This document shows, piece by piece, positions 43,251 through 56,061 of a stretch of DNA of 64,000 nt; position 1 is the stretch's first letter, and each line of letters opens with the position of its first letter. Source of the DNA: Anas platyrhynchos. Lineage: Eukaryota > Chordata > Aves > Anseriformes > Anatidae. Location of the stretch: positions 4,563,501 to 4,627,500 of the forward strand of contig NC_092616.1 in NCBI RefSeq assembly GCF_047663525.1, written 5' to 3'. Below the pieces are notes generated by a model. That model made no database searches. It had not been told where the DNA came from and saw only the letters and a list, made by a program, of their open reading frames with translations. A program made the translations under genes and the position numbers.

Positions 43251-44080
43251 GTCTGGCTGGAGGGCAATGCAGCCGCAGTTCGTGGAGGCAGGAGAAGCCG
43301 GGGGTGCAGGCAGGGGTGTCCAGGGCTGTGGTGCAGAGCAGGGTCCCTGCTGTGGCCCAGGGGCTGTGTGGCGGGGCAGGGCCTCTGCCGCCTGCCAGGC
43401 TCAGCACTCAGCCTGCCCGGGGAGCTGCCCAGGGCGCTGCGGGGAGAAGCTGCGGATGGAAGGAGCCCCCCCGGCAGGGCAGGGTCCTGCTGCTGGCGGG
43501 AGGCTGCTGCCTGGGGCAGCCTGCTCACAGATCCACAGCACACCAAGGATATTTCCAAAGGGAGTTTTGAAGAGGAGAGTTAAGACAGCTGTTAAGTAAT
43601 TCAGGATCAGCAGTCCTGAGTTTCCTTTCTTTTTTCTATTTTATCTTTGTTTTTTGTTTTTTTTTTTGGTCAGTGGGAAGAGAATTAGATGCTATTTCCA
43701 AGAAAAGTCTGAGAGTCCGAAGCCTTCATAAGGAGGATTATAAGGAACCCCAGCAAGTCGGGACCTTTCCTGTCCCTGAACCCATAGAAAGCTCCACCAC
43801 CTCACATGCAGTGTCAGCAGGGTCTGTGTGACCTGGGCTCTAGGTTGTGCCCCCAGCAAGCTGCCCCTGGGCAGTGACCTGCTGCCAGGACGTGTCTGCA
43901 GGGCAGAGCTGAGCACCCAGTGGGTGGGATGGGGGCTGTGAGCTGCAGGCAGGAGGTCTGGGGACAGAGACCCATCTGCAGGCAGGGACAGCTGCAGGCA
44001 GCACAGCCATGGGAGGGAGTGAGAGTGAGCTGCTCCCAGAAACATAGAAGGGGGACTTTTGACATTTCTCTGCTATCCCT
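43251..44080 (+). other. Orphan OR intron remnant
   Basis: Continuation of the block past the donor to 43560, then inverted similarity of 43.69-44.06 kb to the OR-3 intron (34.69-35.1 kb). It ends where an LTR fragment begins. A T-run lies at 43652-43671. Confidence 0.6.
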
Positions 44081-44084
44081 GTAC

Positions 44085-44240
44085 TGCTGCTGCCTTCCAC
44101 AGTAAAGCCCCATGGTGTCTTCCGCTCCCCCAGTGTGGACCATCCCCTGCTCCTATAGGGGCTCTCCACGGGCTGCAGCCTCCTCCAGGCCACAGCCACT
44201 TGCTCCACTGGGGGCTCCTCCACAGGCTGTGGTGTGGAGA
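44085..44240 (-). mobile_element. Type A LTR internal fragment
   Basis: Reversed GTGGAGCAGG/CTGCAGCC repeats as in the middle of the solo LTR at 29.8-30.0 kb. Both ends missing. Confidence 0.55.
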
Positions 44241-44708
44241 TCTACATAGAGTCAGAATGCACACAAAGGTCTTTTAATTCAATAAGTAATTATAGAACGC
44301 TGCAGAATCATGTTTCTTGGTGAACTTTTTTAAAACAAGCATACATCTAGCTTGAATCACCATTTTTTATACACAGCAAACTTATGAAACTCTCTCTCTG
44401 GCTACTTTTAATTGGCTGTTACAGCTTTTCCTAACTTACCTCTACTGAGTCTGTGCATTACAGAGGACCAGGGGCAGGAGGAGGAGGGGTATTGAGAGGC
44501 AGGTGGGGAAAACACCATATTCCACATTAGCATACATTACCATTTTGATTGGTGTGATTTTTAATATGTTAATGACCCTTAATGAGCAAAAGGTTAGTCT
44601 GGAATCTTCCTGCAGTTGTTTTTCTCCTTTTTGTTTTTTATCTTCCATCCCTTATCTCCTTTGCTTCTGATATCTCAAGGCTACCTGTCTCCCTGTTTTC
44701 TTTAGGTT
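44241..44708. other. AT-rich spacer, no gene seen
   Basis: No recognised repeat. Lies between the orphan intron and the CR1 at the place where an OR exon would be expected. Confidence 0.4.
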
Positions 44709-45415
44709 TCACAGAATCTTGGAATGGCCAAGGTTAGAAGGGACCTCTGAAGATCATCTAGTCCAACCCGCCTGCCAAGCAGGATCACCGAGAACGCATT
44801 GCACAGGATGGCATCCAGGTGAGTTTTGAATATCTCCAAAGAGGAAGACTCCACCACCTCTCTGTGAAACTGTCACTCTCACAGTAAAGAAGTGCTCCCT
44901 CATATACAGTTGGAACCTCCTGTGCTTCAGTTTGTGCCTGTTGCCTCTTGTCCTGTCACTGGGTACAACTGAGAAGAGTTTGGTCCCATCCTCCTGACGC
45001 CCTCCGCTCAAATATTTATACACATGGATGAGGTCTCCCCTCAGTCTTCTCCTCTCCTAAACAGGCCCATTAATCTAATGCTCCAGTCCTCTAATCAGCT
45101 TAGTAGCCCTCCTCTGGACTCTCTCCAGTAGTTCCATGTCCCTCTTGTCCTGGGGAGCCCAGACCTGGACACAGGACTGCAGGTGTGGCCTCACCGCGAC
45201 TGAGTAGAGGGGGAGGATCACCTCCCTAGGTCTGCTGGCAACACTCTTCCGAATGCACCCCAGGATCCCGTTGGCCTTCTTGGCCACAAGGGCACACTGC
45301 TGACTCATGCTCAGCCTGCCGTCCCCCAGGACTCTCAGGTGCCTCTCTGCAGAGCTGCTCTCCAGCAGGTCACCCCCCCAGCCTGTTCTGCTACTTGGGG
45401 TTATTCCTCCCCAGG
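44709..45415 (-). mobile_element. CR1 LINE 3' half
   Basis: Reversed CR1: tail TTTCACAGAATCTTGGAATG, 3' UTR, RT thumb frame ([20 protein letters not shown]) to about 45415. It marks the inner end of the right arm. Confidence 0.9.
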
Positions 45416-46628
45416 AACTTTCCATATGGAGTTTGCTTGTTCATTTGTTTGATTTTCCTTTCTGGCTTTGTGATAATATTGTCTACACAGAAATGCCCTT
45501 CTCCATTCCCTTGTATGTAATTATTCCCGTCTGTGTGATGCATGGTTTCTAAACTATGAAACTGTGTATTTAAACCAAACAAATCTTGGTCTGAGACCCA
45601 TTCTCAGCAGATCAGGAGTGAATGGAAACTGGGGCTGTGGTGGCAGTGCCCAGAGCCCTGCAGCAGCCTGCAGTGGGCACTACAGTGGTGTCAGCCCAGC
45701 TGGGGAGGTGGGCAGAGAGTAGGGAGGTGGGAGAGCTGGGGGCCAGCTGGGCCAGGCTGGAAGCTGCCCAGCAGAGAGAAACATCTGTATTGAGCTGGGA
45801 TGTGCGTCCATGCGGGGGGAGGACATGGTGTTATCTTGAGAGCATGGCTGTGGGACCATGTCTGGGGCAGTGGGGCTGGGCCGCTGCAGGGATAGGGCAC
45901 TGAGAGGGGCCATGAAAGATCTGCCAGGGGGTGACAGCAAGGACAGGCTCCAAAAAAGAAACTTACTTATCTTACCTTTGTGGTGGACATATGCTTTTAG
46001 GAAAGGCAAAGCTCACCTAGAGTTGGTGTCTACAAGGATATCAGGCCATGTGTTCACAAAGACAATCTTGTAAACACACATGGATGTGCACACGCAGGCG
46101 GGTATGGCTGAGCACACCCAGACCAACTGCAACTGGAAGAAGGCAGGACAGAGAGATGCGATCAGGTACAGGGTATCTGGAGACCTGCAAGGACTAGACC
46201 TCTGGTCCCCATTGCTCCCCTCCATCTCTCTGTGCCGTTTGCCCATTGCTCAAGCCTCTGCCCACCAAGGGCTTGTGAGATGCTGCTGTCCCTCATAGCT
46301 TTGCCTGTAGTCTGCTCCTTTCTCACACTGTGCTCTGTCACATCCAGCACTTTCTTGTGCCTTGTCCCACAGGCTCCCATCCCATGTCTATGTTGGGTCC
46401 CTGCCTGCTCCTGGCCCATCACAGTGCTGTGAGGAGGTGTCCTCAGCAGCAGCCCAGCCATGGTGGCTCGACAGAGCTGTCCCCTGTCAGAGCTGCACCC
46501 TGTGTCCCGTGGGATTTGTTATGCACTCGATGACATCGCCGAGTCTGCCTGCCTGCCACCCAGCAGTCAGGTCACTGCAGTAGGAATGGTATCACAATCC
46601 ACGTCCCAGTTGTGCCACTGGGACCTTC
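45416..46628. other. Right arm inner part: OR 3'-flank without OR, GC-rich spacer
   Basis: 45420-45800 is the mirror of 21.58-22.13 kb, the 3' flank of OR-2. The receptor that should precede it is absent. 45800-46628 mirrors 21.1-21.58 kb. No conserved coding frame. Confidence 0.65.
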
Positions 46629-46723
46629 ACACAGAATCACAGAATTTCTAGGTTGGAAGAGACCTCAAGATCATCGAGTCCAACCTCTGACCTAACACTA
46701 ACAGTCCCCACTAAACCATATTC
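46629..46723 (-). mobile_element. Very short young CR1 insertion (tail only)
   Basis: About 95 bases, CACAGAATCACAGAATTTCT... to ...AACCATAT, almost identical to the end of the CR1 at 23546. The mirror site near 21.06 kb reads straight through GGAGGAAGGTCCCAG. Confidence 0.9.
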
Positions 46724-47169
46724 CTCCACCTCTCCCCTCTTCCCAGCTCCCAGCACTGCTGGGTTTGTTTCCTGGTAGTTCAGGTGATGTAAAATCCTCA
46801 AATCCCAACCACTTGCCTGTCTCTCTCCCAGTTATCTTTGTGTACATGTGTAACTCTGTATATACATTTACCTTTACTTGCACACACAGCTGTAGTTACC
46901 TTTACTTGCACACACAGCTGTAGTTACAGCTGTAGCTATACAAATATATTTCGCTATACAGACAGAAAGATGTGAATATTCCCACCAAGAAAGGCAGATA
47001 ATACCGATATGATTGGCACTAAGTTACCCATTCAAAGATCGAGCATTTCAGGGAACATTTTTAACTCTGTTTTTTTCTACTTTACCATTCAGGAGAGGTT
47101 GACACATCACAGATCTGCCCTGTGCCAGGAGTGAGGGGTGGCATGAACAGTCCAAGGAGGGACAGTTTA

Positions 47170-47590
47170 AGGGCAACTGGGCTCCATGCAGGACAGAAAA
47201 TTGTCATTTTAATGCTGTAGGCCTTAATATTACCTACATGTTTTTAAGGCATTTAAGGCATTTCACCTCAATCAGCACATTACAGTCAGCTGAAATGAAT
47301 GAACAATTCTAATATAATGTGGGAGGTGTTCTGTGACATCAAAATTATCATATTTCAAGATGCCTATTACAGCAGGAGACAAATACTGATCATCCCCTGT
47401 ACTTGCATTGCCAGAATTTCTCCTATGCACTGCACTTCATCTCTTCAGTCTTTAAGGCATTTCCACCTGGTCTTACAAAACAGACCATGCTGGAAGTCAC
47501 CTTTCCAACAGAGTGTGTGGACATGTGCTTTCTCCATTGTTCTGCAGAGTTCCCCTCCACTTGCTCTTGCTCTTTGGTTATTCAGATACT
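47170..47590 (-). repeat. Local repeat block R (right arm, copy 2)
   Basis: Mirror of 18.78-19.33 kb and partly of 17.47-17.72 kb. It keeps about 250 bases that in the left arm were lost around the microsatellite and CR1. Confidence 0.65.
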
Positions 47591-48150
47591 TCTCATATAC
47601 CCAGTGTGCAACCACCCTCTCGGTGAAGAACCTCTTCCTGATATCCAGCCTGAACCTCACCTGTCGCAGCTGGACACCATTCCCACGGGTCATATCATTG
47701 GTCACTAAAGAGAATAGATGGGTGCCTGCCCCTCCACTCCCCCTCGTGAGGGAGCTGTAGACCATGACGAGGTCTCCCCTCAGCCTCCTCTTTTCAGGCT
47801 GAACAGGCCAAGTGACCTCAGCTGCTCCTCATACATCATCCCCTCTCGGCCCTTCACCATCTTTGTAGTCCTTCTCTGGACACTCTCCAGTAGTTTCACA
47901 TCCTTCTTGTACTGTGGTGCCCAGAACTGCACACAGTAATCGAGGTAAGGCTGCACCAGTGAGCAGGACAATCACCTCCCTTGACTGACTAGCAATGCCG
48001 TGCTTGATGCACCCCAGGATGTGTTTGGCCTTCCTGGCTGCCAGGGCACACTTCTGGCTCATATTCAGCTTGCTATCAACCAAAACCCCCAGATCCCTCT
48101 CTGCAGGGCTGCTTTCCAGTGTCTCATCACCCAAGGAACAGAGTTCCCCT
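47590..48150 (-). mobile_element. CR1 LINE fragment
   Basis: Mirror of 18310-18550 plus about 300 further bases of RT C-terminus ([14 protein letters not shown], ERVVAHW). It ends at 47590 in block R without a tail. Confidence 0.85.
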
Positions 48151-48760
48151 GAAGGAGAGCAGTACAAGGGGAAGGGTTTGTGGCACACTCCTGAGAGGCC
48201 TGTGGGAGCTGCAGGCCACAGCAGTCTCTGGGACACTAGACAACTTTCCACCAAGATCCAGATCCCAAAGAGGCACCAGCTCCCAGGGAAACCTGACCCT
48301 GATTTGTCCCCCATCATGAGGACACATTGAACCATGCCCAGATGAGCCCTAGGGCTCAGGGCAGCCCTAGCATGACGACCCAGGAGTCCTGACTGCCACA
48401 TTGTTCCCTAAGTCCAGCGGGACTCTCAGGCTGGGCTCCCACAGCAGCCACCAGCCCTGTCCAGCCTCCCCCACAGTGCAGGACTTGCACCTTTGGACAG
48501 CTGACAGCCCCTTTGTCACCCATTGAGAAGCAGCTCCCAACATCCTTACCTTTCGAGGAGAGCTGCAGGAGCCCTGAGAACATGGCAGTAAGGGTGGAAG
48601 TAATGGTCACTCTCCAGGAACCCTTCATGCTGCTGGCCCTCAGCTCAGAACAAGGGATGCCCGCCCTGGCTCCTCAACCACAACTCCTCTGCAAGGTGCC
48701 CCTGCTCCTCTGCCCATCAGCAAGGGTTGGGCAGGGAGGGTTTTGTGACATCAGGGCTCC
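48150..48760 (-). repeat. Segmental block X' (inverted copy)
   Basis: Mirror of 17.72-18.3 kb with the exon-like frame at 48550-48628. Confidence 0.75.
48550..48628 (-). CDS. Candidate first exon with signal-peptide-like start (copy 4)
   Basis: ATG plus 26 codons, AAAG before a GTAAGGATG donor, as in copy 2, with Val to Met at one position. Reading frame and donor are intact. No second exon was found towards 47 kb, where a CR1 follows. Product unknown. Confidence 0.38.
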
Positions 48761-48970
48761 ATGCACAACAGAAAATTGTCATTTTATTGGTGTAAGCCTG
48801 AAGATTGCCTACATTTTTTTCAAAAATTTCAAAAATTTCACTTCAATTAGCTGAAATGATTGAACACTTCTAATACAATATTTGAGGTGCCCCATGAAAT
48901 CAAAATGATCATATGATGATTATTACAGCATGAGAAAAAATACTGATCTTCCCCTGTAGTCGCATTGCGA

Positions 48971-48997
48971 CTGTCTACTGTCTACTGTCTACTGTCT
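48971..48997. repeat. Short tandem repeat CTGTCTA x ~4
   Basis: Seven-base units absent from the mirror position near 17.51 kb, so this is an expansion private to the right arm. Confidence 0.9.
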
Positions 48998-49023
48998 CTT
49001 GAGCACCGCCTTTCATCTTCCCC

Positions 49024-50262
49024 ATCAGAGAATCATAGAATCATAAGTCAAGGTTGGAAAATGCCTCCAAGATCAGCTGGTCCAACTGTTGCCCTACTGC
49101 CAATGTCACCCACTAAACCGTGTTCCTAAGCACCATGTCCAGCTTTTCCTTAAACACCTCCAGGGACAGTGACTCCACCACTTCCCTGGGCAACCCGTCC
49201 CAATGCCTGACTACTCTTTCTGAGAAGAAATATCTCCTAATTTCTAATCTAATCCCCAGCCCCACTGCAATTTGAGGCCATTCCCTCTAGTTCTATCACT
49301 AGTTTCCTGTGAGAAGAGGCTGACCCTCAGCTCCCCACCACTTCCTTTCAGGTAGCTGTAGAGAGCAACAAAGTCTCCCCTGAGCCTCCTCTTCACCAGA
49401 CTAAACAACCCCAGTTCCCTCAGCGGCTCCTCATAGCACTTGTTTTCCAGGCCCTTCACCAGGTTTGTAGCCCTTCTCTGGAAACGCTCCAACACCTGGA
49501 TGTCCTTCTGGAAGTGAGGGGCCCAAAACTGAACACAGTACATGAGGTACGGCCTCACCAGAGCAGAGTACAGGGGGATGATCACCTCCCTGGTCCTGCT
49601 GGTTACACTACTGATACAAGCCAGGATGCTGTTGGCCTTCTTGTCCACCTTGGCACGTTGTTGCCTCATGTTCAGGCAAGCTTTGACTACACCCACAGAT
49701 CCCTTTCCTCTGCACAGCTTTTGAGCCGCTCTGCCCCAAGCCTGTAGCCTTGCATTGGGGTTATTGTGAACAAAGGGCAGGACCTAGCACTTAGCCATGG
49801 TGAACCTCATCCCACTGGCCTCTGCCCATTGAACCAACCTGTCCAGGTCCCTCTACTGGGCCTTCCTACCCTCTGGCAGTTTGACACTTCCCCCCAACTT
49901 GGTGTCACCTGCAAACTTACTGAGGGTGCACTCAATTCCCATATCCAAATCATCCATAAATATATTAAAGAAGATGGGTCCCAACACCACCCCTTGGGGA
50001 ACACCACTGGTGATTGCTCATCAGCTGGATTTCACTTCATTCACCACTACTCTTTGGGCCTGGCTGTCCAGCCAGCTTTTAACCCAGCATAGAGTGTGCC
50101 TGTCCAAGCAATGGACAGCTTCTCCAGGAGAATACTGTGGGAGACTGTGTCAAAGGCCTTGCTGAAGCTAGGCAGACTACATCAGTGGGCTTTCCCTCAT
50201 CCCCCAGGCAGGTCACTGCTCATAGAAGGAGATGACGCTGGTCAGGCAGGACTTTCAGGTAT
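49024..50262 (-). mobile_element. CR1 LINE, RT half (mirror of 16230-17472)
   Basis: Reversed CR1 with tail AGAATCATAGAATCATAAGT. The frame 49244-49696 is longer than in the left copy (for example VQFWAPHF without the left copy's stop). Shared site shows it predates the duplication. Confidence 0.92.
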
Positions 50263-50725
50263 TTCCAGATGGTCTGATTAAAGAGACCATATCAGAAGTC
50301 ACCTTTCCAGCAGACTATCTGGACGTGTGCAGTTTCCCTTGTTCTGCAGAGTTTCCCTCCACTTGCTCATTGGTCATTCAGATACTTCTCATGCATCGAG
50401 TTGCTTCTTGGGACTTAAGAGGAATTCAACTTGCCTGTCTTTTGGTAGCCTCTTTCGTCATCCATGTAGACAACTCTGTAGCTGTATTTCTCATTTACCA
50501 TTTCCCATCTATTTGAGTCAGATGTTTTTTGTACACTTACCCTCGGTGCATGGTTCAACTTGGATATGGCACATTGCTGTGGACTTATTTTTTACTTTTT
50601 TTTTTTTTTTTTAATGTGTGTTTCTTTGCTGTATTTTTTGTTAAGTATTGATAATAGAGGCACACATGTAAATAACAAGAAAAAACTGTTTGCATCTACT
50701 TTTCTCTGGTAAGGAGGCAGCAGCT
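50263..50725 (-). repeat. Local repeat block R (right arm, copy 1)
   Basis: Mirror of 15771-16229; includes a T run at 50596-50612. Confidence 0.75.
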
Positions 50726-52481
50726 GGTGCAAAGAAGCTGTAATATCCACCTGCAGACTTCAGTGGAGAAGTCTGGTGTAATTAAAAGTGATGCAAGTCA
50801 CGGTGGCTGATGAGAGAAGTGGTGGGGATGGAGAGCTGAGCAGCAAGGTTGTCCATACAGTCTAGGACTTCAAGGGACTGCTTTTCCACCTATACAGACC
50901 TCCTTAGGGGACACTTTGGATCAATGTCAACTGGTGAATACTACTAAGTTAAATAAGCTTACATATGAAAATGTTGTTTTGTAAAGTGGTCATTGAAAAC
51001 TTCCTCTTTAAACTGCATTCTTGAAACCTCACTAATTAACTGTACAAGTCTGGAAGACTGGATGAAAATGGATGAACTGTAATGAGCCCCATGCTGCATT
51101 TGGTGCTGAGTCCATAAACCTCAGGTAGTGAGAGGAGAATGATGTAACTGCAGGAGAAGTAAAAGTCAGAAGGAAACTTTGAAATGTCTGGGAGTATTAA
51201 TAGGCCCCAGTGAGGGTCATTACTGACAAGGCCTCCCCATGGACTTGTTAGAACAGACAATTGGAGGCCATGATTGCAGGTAGGAAAAGGCACTGGGCAG
51301 GAGACTCTGATGCTGAGTAAAGGCCTTGGTTTGTTTGGTGAAGCAGAAAGGCCAAACCCTGGCCCCAAGCACCTGGGAAAGGAAGTCCTGTCCCTCACCC
51401 ATGGCTCAGGGCTCTTCCTGGGACAGTGGGATGAGGGGTGTGTGATGCTGTGTGAAGGACAATGCTATGACACCTGCTGGCCTCCCCACTGGGTTGCTGC
51501 CCTGCACTGTCCTATCCCTTCCCACTTTTCCCTGCAGGCTGTAGGCACCCGCCTTGCTTCTCCACTTTGCTCTCACCCTGGCATTTCTATATTTTCTGTT
51601 GTCTGCCCACCCTCACTGGCACATCTTTGAAACACAATGGCATGAGCTGACCACAGACTTCTGCGTGACCTCTAGCACCACGGCACTACCCTTTCAGTGA
51701 CATTTCCTCCTCCTCATGCCCACTCTTCACCATCCAAACAGCACTTTGTAGCAGTTTTGACATTCTTCTGCTGTTTCTCATCACCAGAGAAAGCTCCATA
51801 ATTCACAACCCCCTTTTTTAGTAGGTGTCCGAAGCCATCAGCCTTCTGGAGCCCTATGGCCTGACCAGACAGAAGAAACCTCACCAGGATCTTCCAAGCC
51901 ATATAACTGCTGCTGGCCTTTTAGCTTCTCAGGTAGATATAAAACCCACACCCAAGGCCTCTTCCTGCATGGGGCCTGTCAGGCTCTCAGACAGAGGGCA
52001 TCTCACAATCAGTGTGCCAAGCAGGTGCCTTCTGCTGCCTTATCAGGGATGCTGGCAGGTGTGAGCTGAAAAGCACAGATGTTAGCCAGGAGGCAAGGGC
52101 TGACAAATCAGCTACTTCAGGAAGAAGCCACTTCAAAGGCCCTGTCCCCAGACATGTTACTGCCACTGGCTTGTGTGCTCCAGAGTCAGAGGTGACCAGA
52201 TGGTTTTAATGGATTTGAAGTTTCTGAGGCACAACAGACCTCCAAATAATATACCCACATCGCAACCTGGTTGTGGGCCAGGACTTGACCCAATTAAAAG
52301 GAAAAAATTTAATGGATTTTATCAATAAATTTTCTACCATACCATTGCTTCAAATATGGAAACCATCTTCACAGGATCTACTGTGTTCATATTAATACAC
52401 GATGTTTCTCTCCCTTTGCCTCTCTTTTCTTCTTACTCTACCTTTCAGGATTTCAGAGATCTCTGCAGTAGAGAGAGTCAT
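50726..52481. other. Right-arm low-copy spacer, no gene recognised
   Basis: 50.73-51.7 kb mirrors 14.7-15.72 kb. 51.7-52.48 kb has no left-arm counterpart that I can find, so it was inserted here or lost on the left. A GATTTTAATGGATTT-rich AT stretch lies near 52.3 kb. Confidence 0.5.
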
Positions 52482-53030
52482 TGAATCACAAAATAACTCA
52501 TGTTGGAAGAGACCCCTGAATGGCATCCTCTTCAGATTTACTGCTCAAGGGAGCCTAAACTAGATGTGGTTGGTCAAGGGCTCCTCTGTGCTTGGCACCA
52601 TCCAGAAAGGATCTGAAAGTGTGCTCCATCCTGTAATTCCGAGAGTTAATGACGACATTCAACAGTGTTGGCCCAAGTGCTGATCATTGAGGGATGCTGC
52701 TAGGAACTGCCTGACAGGAGAACTTTGCAGCACGGATTACACCTGGGCCTGATTGTCCAGCCAAATTCCCACCCACAGCCTCATCCATTTGTTAAGTCCA
52801 CATAGCACCAATCAGGCTATGAGAAGCCTCTGGGAGACAAAGTGACAGGCCAAGGTGCAGATAGACAGCGTCCCTTTCTTTCCCCTCCCCTATGGGTTCA
52901 GCAATCCTGTTTTTGTCCTTCAAGTGCCAGGAGGTGGCTGTGGAAAAACTTGCCCCATCACCTTCCCAGGGACTGAGGTGAGGCTGACCAACCACAATTC
53001 TTTCCACCCTCTTTTCTCCTCTTCTGGAAG
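52482..53030 (-). mobile_element. Old CR1 LINE fragment
   Basis: Tail TTGAATCACAAAATAACTCA, TTGGAAGAGACCCCTGA, then decayed RT; extends further 3' than the left copy (14250-14650). Confidence 0.7.
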
Positions 53031-56000
53031 ACAGGTTTGATGTCATTCCAAGTCTCCAGAAAGCTCTCTGGTCCCTCTGGCACATTTGCTGACATAGTCC
53101 AGGAAGGAAAGGGAAGGTGATGCAGCAGACAGGCCAGAACACACAAGTTTTTCCCTTGCACACCCAAAGGCAAGGCATTGCAGTGGTTGTGGTGTCCCTC
53201 TGGCACCTGCTGCCTCTGCCAGATTCTGGGAGGCACCCCAGCCCTGCAGTGCATTGCCCTGCTCTGCATTCATCTGAGATGCCCAACAGCATGAGGAATG
53301 GACACAGGCTGAGGGCATTTGTGCTCACTCAGGTTTACCTAAGTACACGCACAAAATGTACACACTGAAGCCTCATCTGTGCAAGGCTTGCAGGTGGAGT
53401 TCTGACTGATCCATTCTGTGTCCTTCTGTGGAGGAACAAAACAACCTCTCTGAGCTGGATTGAGAGCCTAAAAAGTCACCCAAGAAGTAACCAGGACAAT
53501 ATCCAGCCCTTGTTCTGTACCGTTTATATCATGACAGGTCCCAGACTTTCCAATAAGTCTTCATTAATCAGCACCCCGCAATTAAAACACAGATATCATT
53601 CCCTTAGTCTATGGGCCACTCCTCTGAAATCTTTATAAAATGTTCAAGGAGTCCATTTAGTCCATGAATTGGGTTCTATCTATTGTTGTGACCCCAAAGG
53701 ACAGGAGAAGACTTATGTTACATGGAGTGACAGGGCACCAATGCCAGCTCAGGTTAGGTCACTGCTGCACTTGCACTGCTCCTTGTGAGGCTCCTCTGCT
53801 ATTGGTTCGAGTGTTTCCTGCTGTGGATCATTGCTGTGTGGTGCTTATCTGCCTGCTGGGTTAAACCACATCACAGACCAGGCCGCAGAATCTGACATTG
53901 CAATGAGCTCCTCCCCTCACCCCTGCTCCAGCCTGGGCTCATCCACTGGCCACAGTCCTTTAGAGGTGTACCTGTTCAATCACAGGCTTATTCATGAGTC
54001 TTATTCCCTTCAGAGCTTTACCTACGGTGTCATGGAATTACCAGCAGCCATGGATGCTTGCAGGTGTGCCTTCTGTGTTGTGCACTTATCCATGTGCCAC
54101 ACTCTCTTCAGAGGTGTACCTGCTCTAGTGTGGCCTTTTCCATCGCAGAAGGATGATGAGGAGTTCTGGGCTGCAATGTAGAGATTCAGTGCAGAGATGA
54201 TTCAGGCAAATGTGGGTCTGGGACATATTGGCTGATAGAGGACTAACAGGGTCAGGCTTTGGAAGAAGCCTGATTAGTTGTGGGGAAACCACGGGTAGTG
54301 GTAAATACTCAGAAAAACACAGGGATGTATTTCAAGCCACAGCCAGTAAGGATGGAGAGAAGTTAGGACAGCTTTGGCAATTATCAGGCCAGACTGAACT
54401 GAGAATGTGAGTGTATGGTAAAAGTCTGTAGGGATGCAAGCACAGGTAGAGGAAAATGTAGGACAGGCTGTGGAGGGGGATGACAACAGGCCATTTGGGG
54501 CTGGAGCCCCCTCAGTGGAACTGATGGCCTCAGGGCTACAGCTGCAGCCTCTTCCACTGAGGCCCACCAGAGGACACTGGTCCCTTACTGCCCCAGGGCC
54601 TTGTTACCTCCTCAACCCCACAGAGCCTGGCAAGTGTCCTACAAGTGTCCTACACTCGGAATTGCACACCCCACATCACACTGCCCCTGCCAGAGCCCCG
54701 AGCAGCCCAGGACATGCAGGATCCCCCTTCCCAGGGGATGTGCTCAGGCCTTGTCCATCCCCCTTGGTTGAACACATCAAGGGCTTTCAGATCCACCTCC
54801 CCACTTGATTTTCCACCTGTAACCAGTGCCTCTGATTTCCTTCTCCACCGTCTCCCAGGGACGGGCACCTTGTCTCCTTGTTGCCCTTGCAGCCTCTTCT
54901 GGGATGGCCCTCAGTGGGGCTGGCCAAGACCCTTAGACGTTTGCAGGCTTGCTTCTGTCTTTTACTTCTTGAGAGTCTTGCTCAAGCTTTCAGGTTCTGC
55001 AGTTCAGGAACCTGGCAGCAGAGGGCGAATGTACATGCAAAACTCCCTCACAAGCCAAGGCTCTGGGCATAATTATTCCAAGTCTTCAATACTTATGGGG
55101 TTCATTAGGGAGGTGCCAGGAGTCTCCTTAAAGGGACAGACTTCAAGAATAATACAAACTATAGGAAAGGATTTATTCTTTCTGCTGTTGCTTTAGTTGT
55201 CTGCCTACAGTTAAAGTGATATCAACAATCTCCAACTGGTATTGATCCTGAATGTCTGCTAAGGGACTCTGAGCATGCAGGGAAATCAAGACCTTTTCTG
55301 CCAGGCACTCTATGCACAGTCTTCATCCCTACTCCTCAGCCTCACCCTTTCTCTCATCAGCCTCCTGGGACTGACACAGCTGCGATAAGCTCAGATTTTT
55401 CCACTAGCATTGCATCGGAATGTTTTCCAGCCCCTTGGCACCAATTCCCATCTGCTTTCCTCGAAGAATGAGCTACATGCAGGCCCTAAAGGTAATGTCT
55501 TAATTGACAGCATTGAAAAATAAAAGACACAGTCCAGTAAAAAATAAAAGACACTCTTCAGCTCTATATTAAGCCCTCTATTCAGCTCTGTTGATTTACA
55601 GAAGGAAGCCAAGAGACAAAACAAACGAAATGCATTAGTTTTCAGAATTTTTAGGCTTGTCTATGAATTCTCACCCAAATTTGCACACATTTTCCCAAAC
55701 ACGTTCCTTCCCAAAACCTTAAATAGTGAAACTGTGTTCCCAGGATATGCGTGTATTGGCACATTGCACATCTCCACCTCAGATCTAAATGGAGCAGAGA
55801 GCAATGAAGCTTAGAGGGGTTGGATAGGTCCTGCCTTTAGCTCTTTGCTGTCAACCCATGGCCACACCTGCTAGGACTTTCCTTTCGTCCTTCCTCTTTA
55901 TGAGCTGGCCAAATCTTTATGGGGTGTACAGTTGCATAGCACCATGGCTCTCCATGTGCCAGACTCCATGCAATACCCAGAAACCCAGAGCACAGCCTTA

Positions 56001-56061
56001 GAAAGAGGCCCAGAGCAGAACTGAGGAAGGCAAATGTGACTCCTATCTTGCACAAAGGCAA
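53031..56061. other. Right-arm low-copy spacer, no gene recognised
   Basis: Mirror of 11346-14249. An LTR-end-like scrap lies at 53.83-53.88 kb. Small indels between arms shift the frames, so none looks conserved as protein. Confidence 0.6.
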
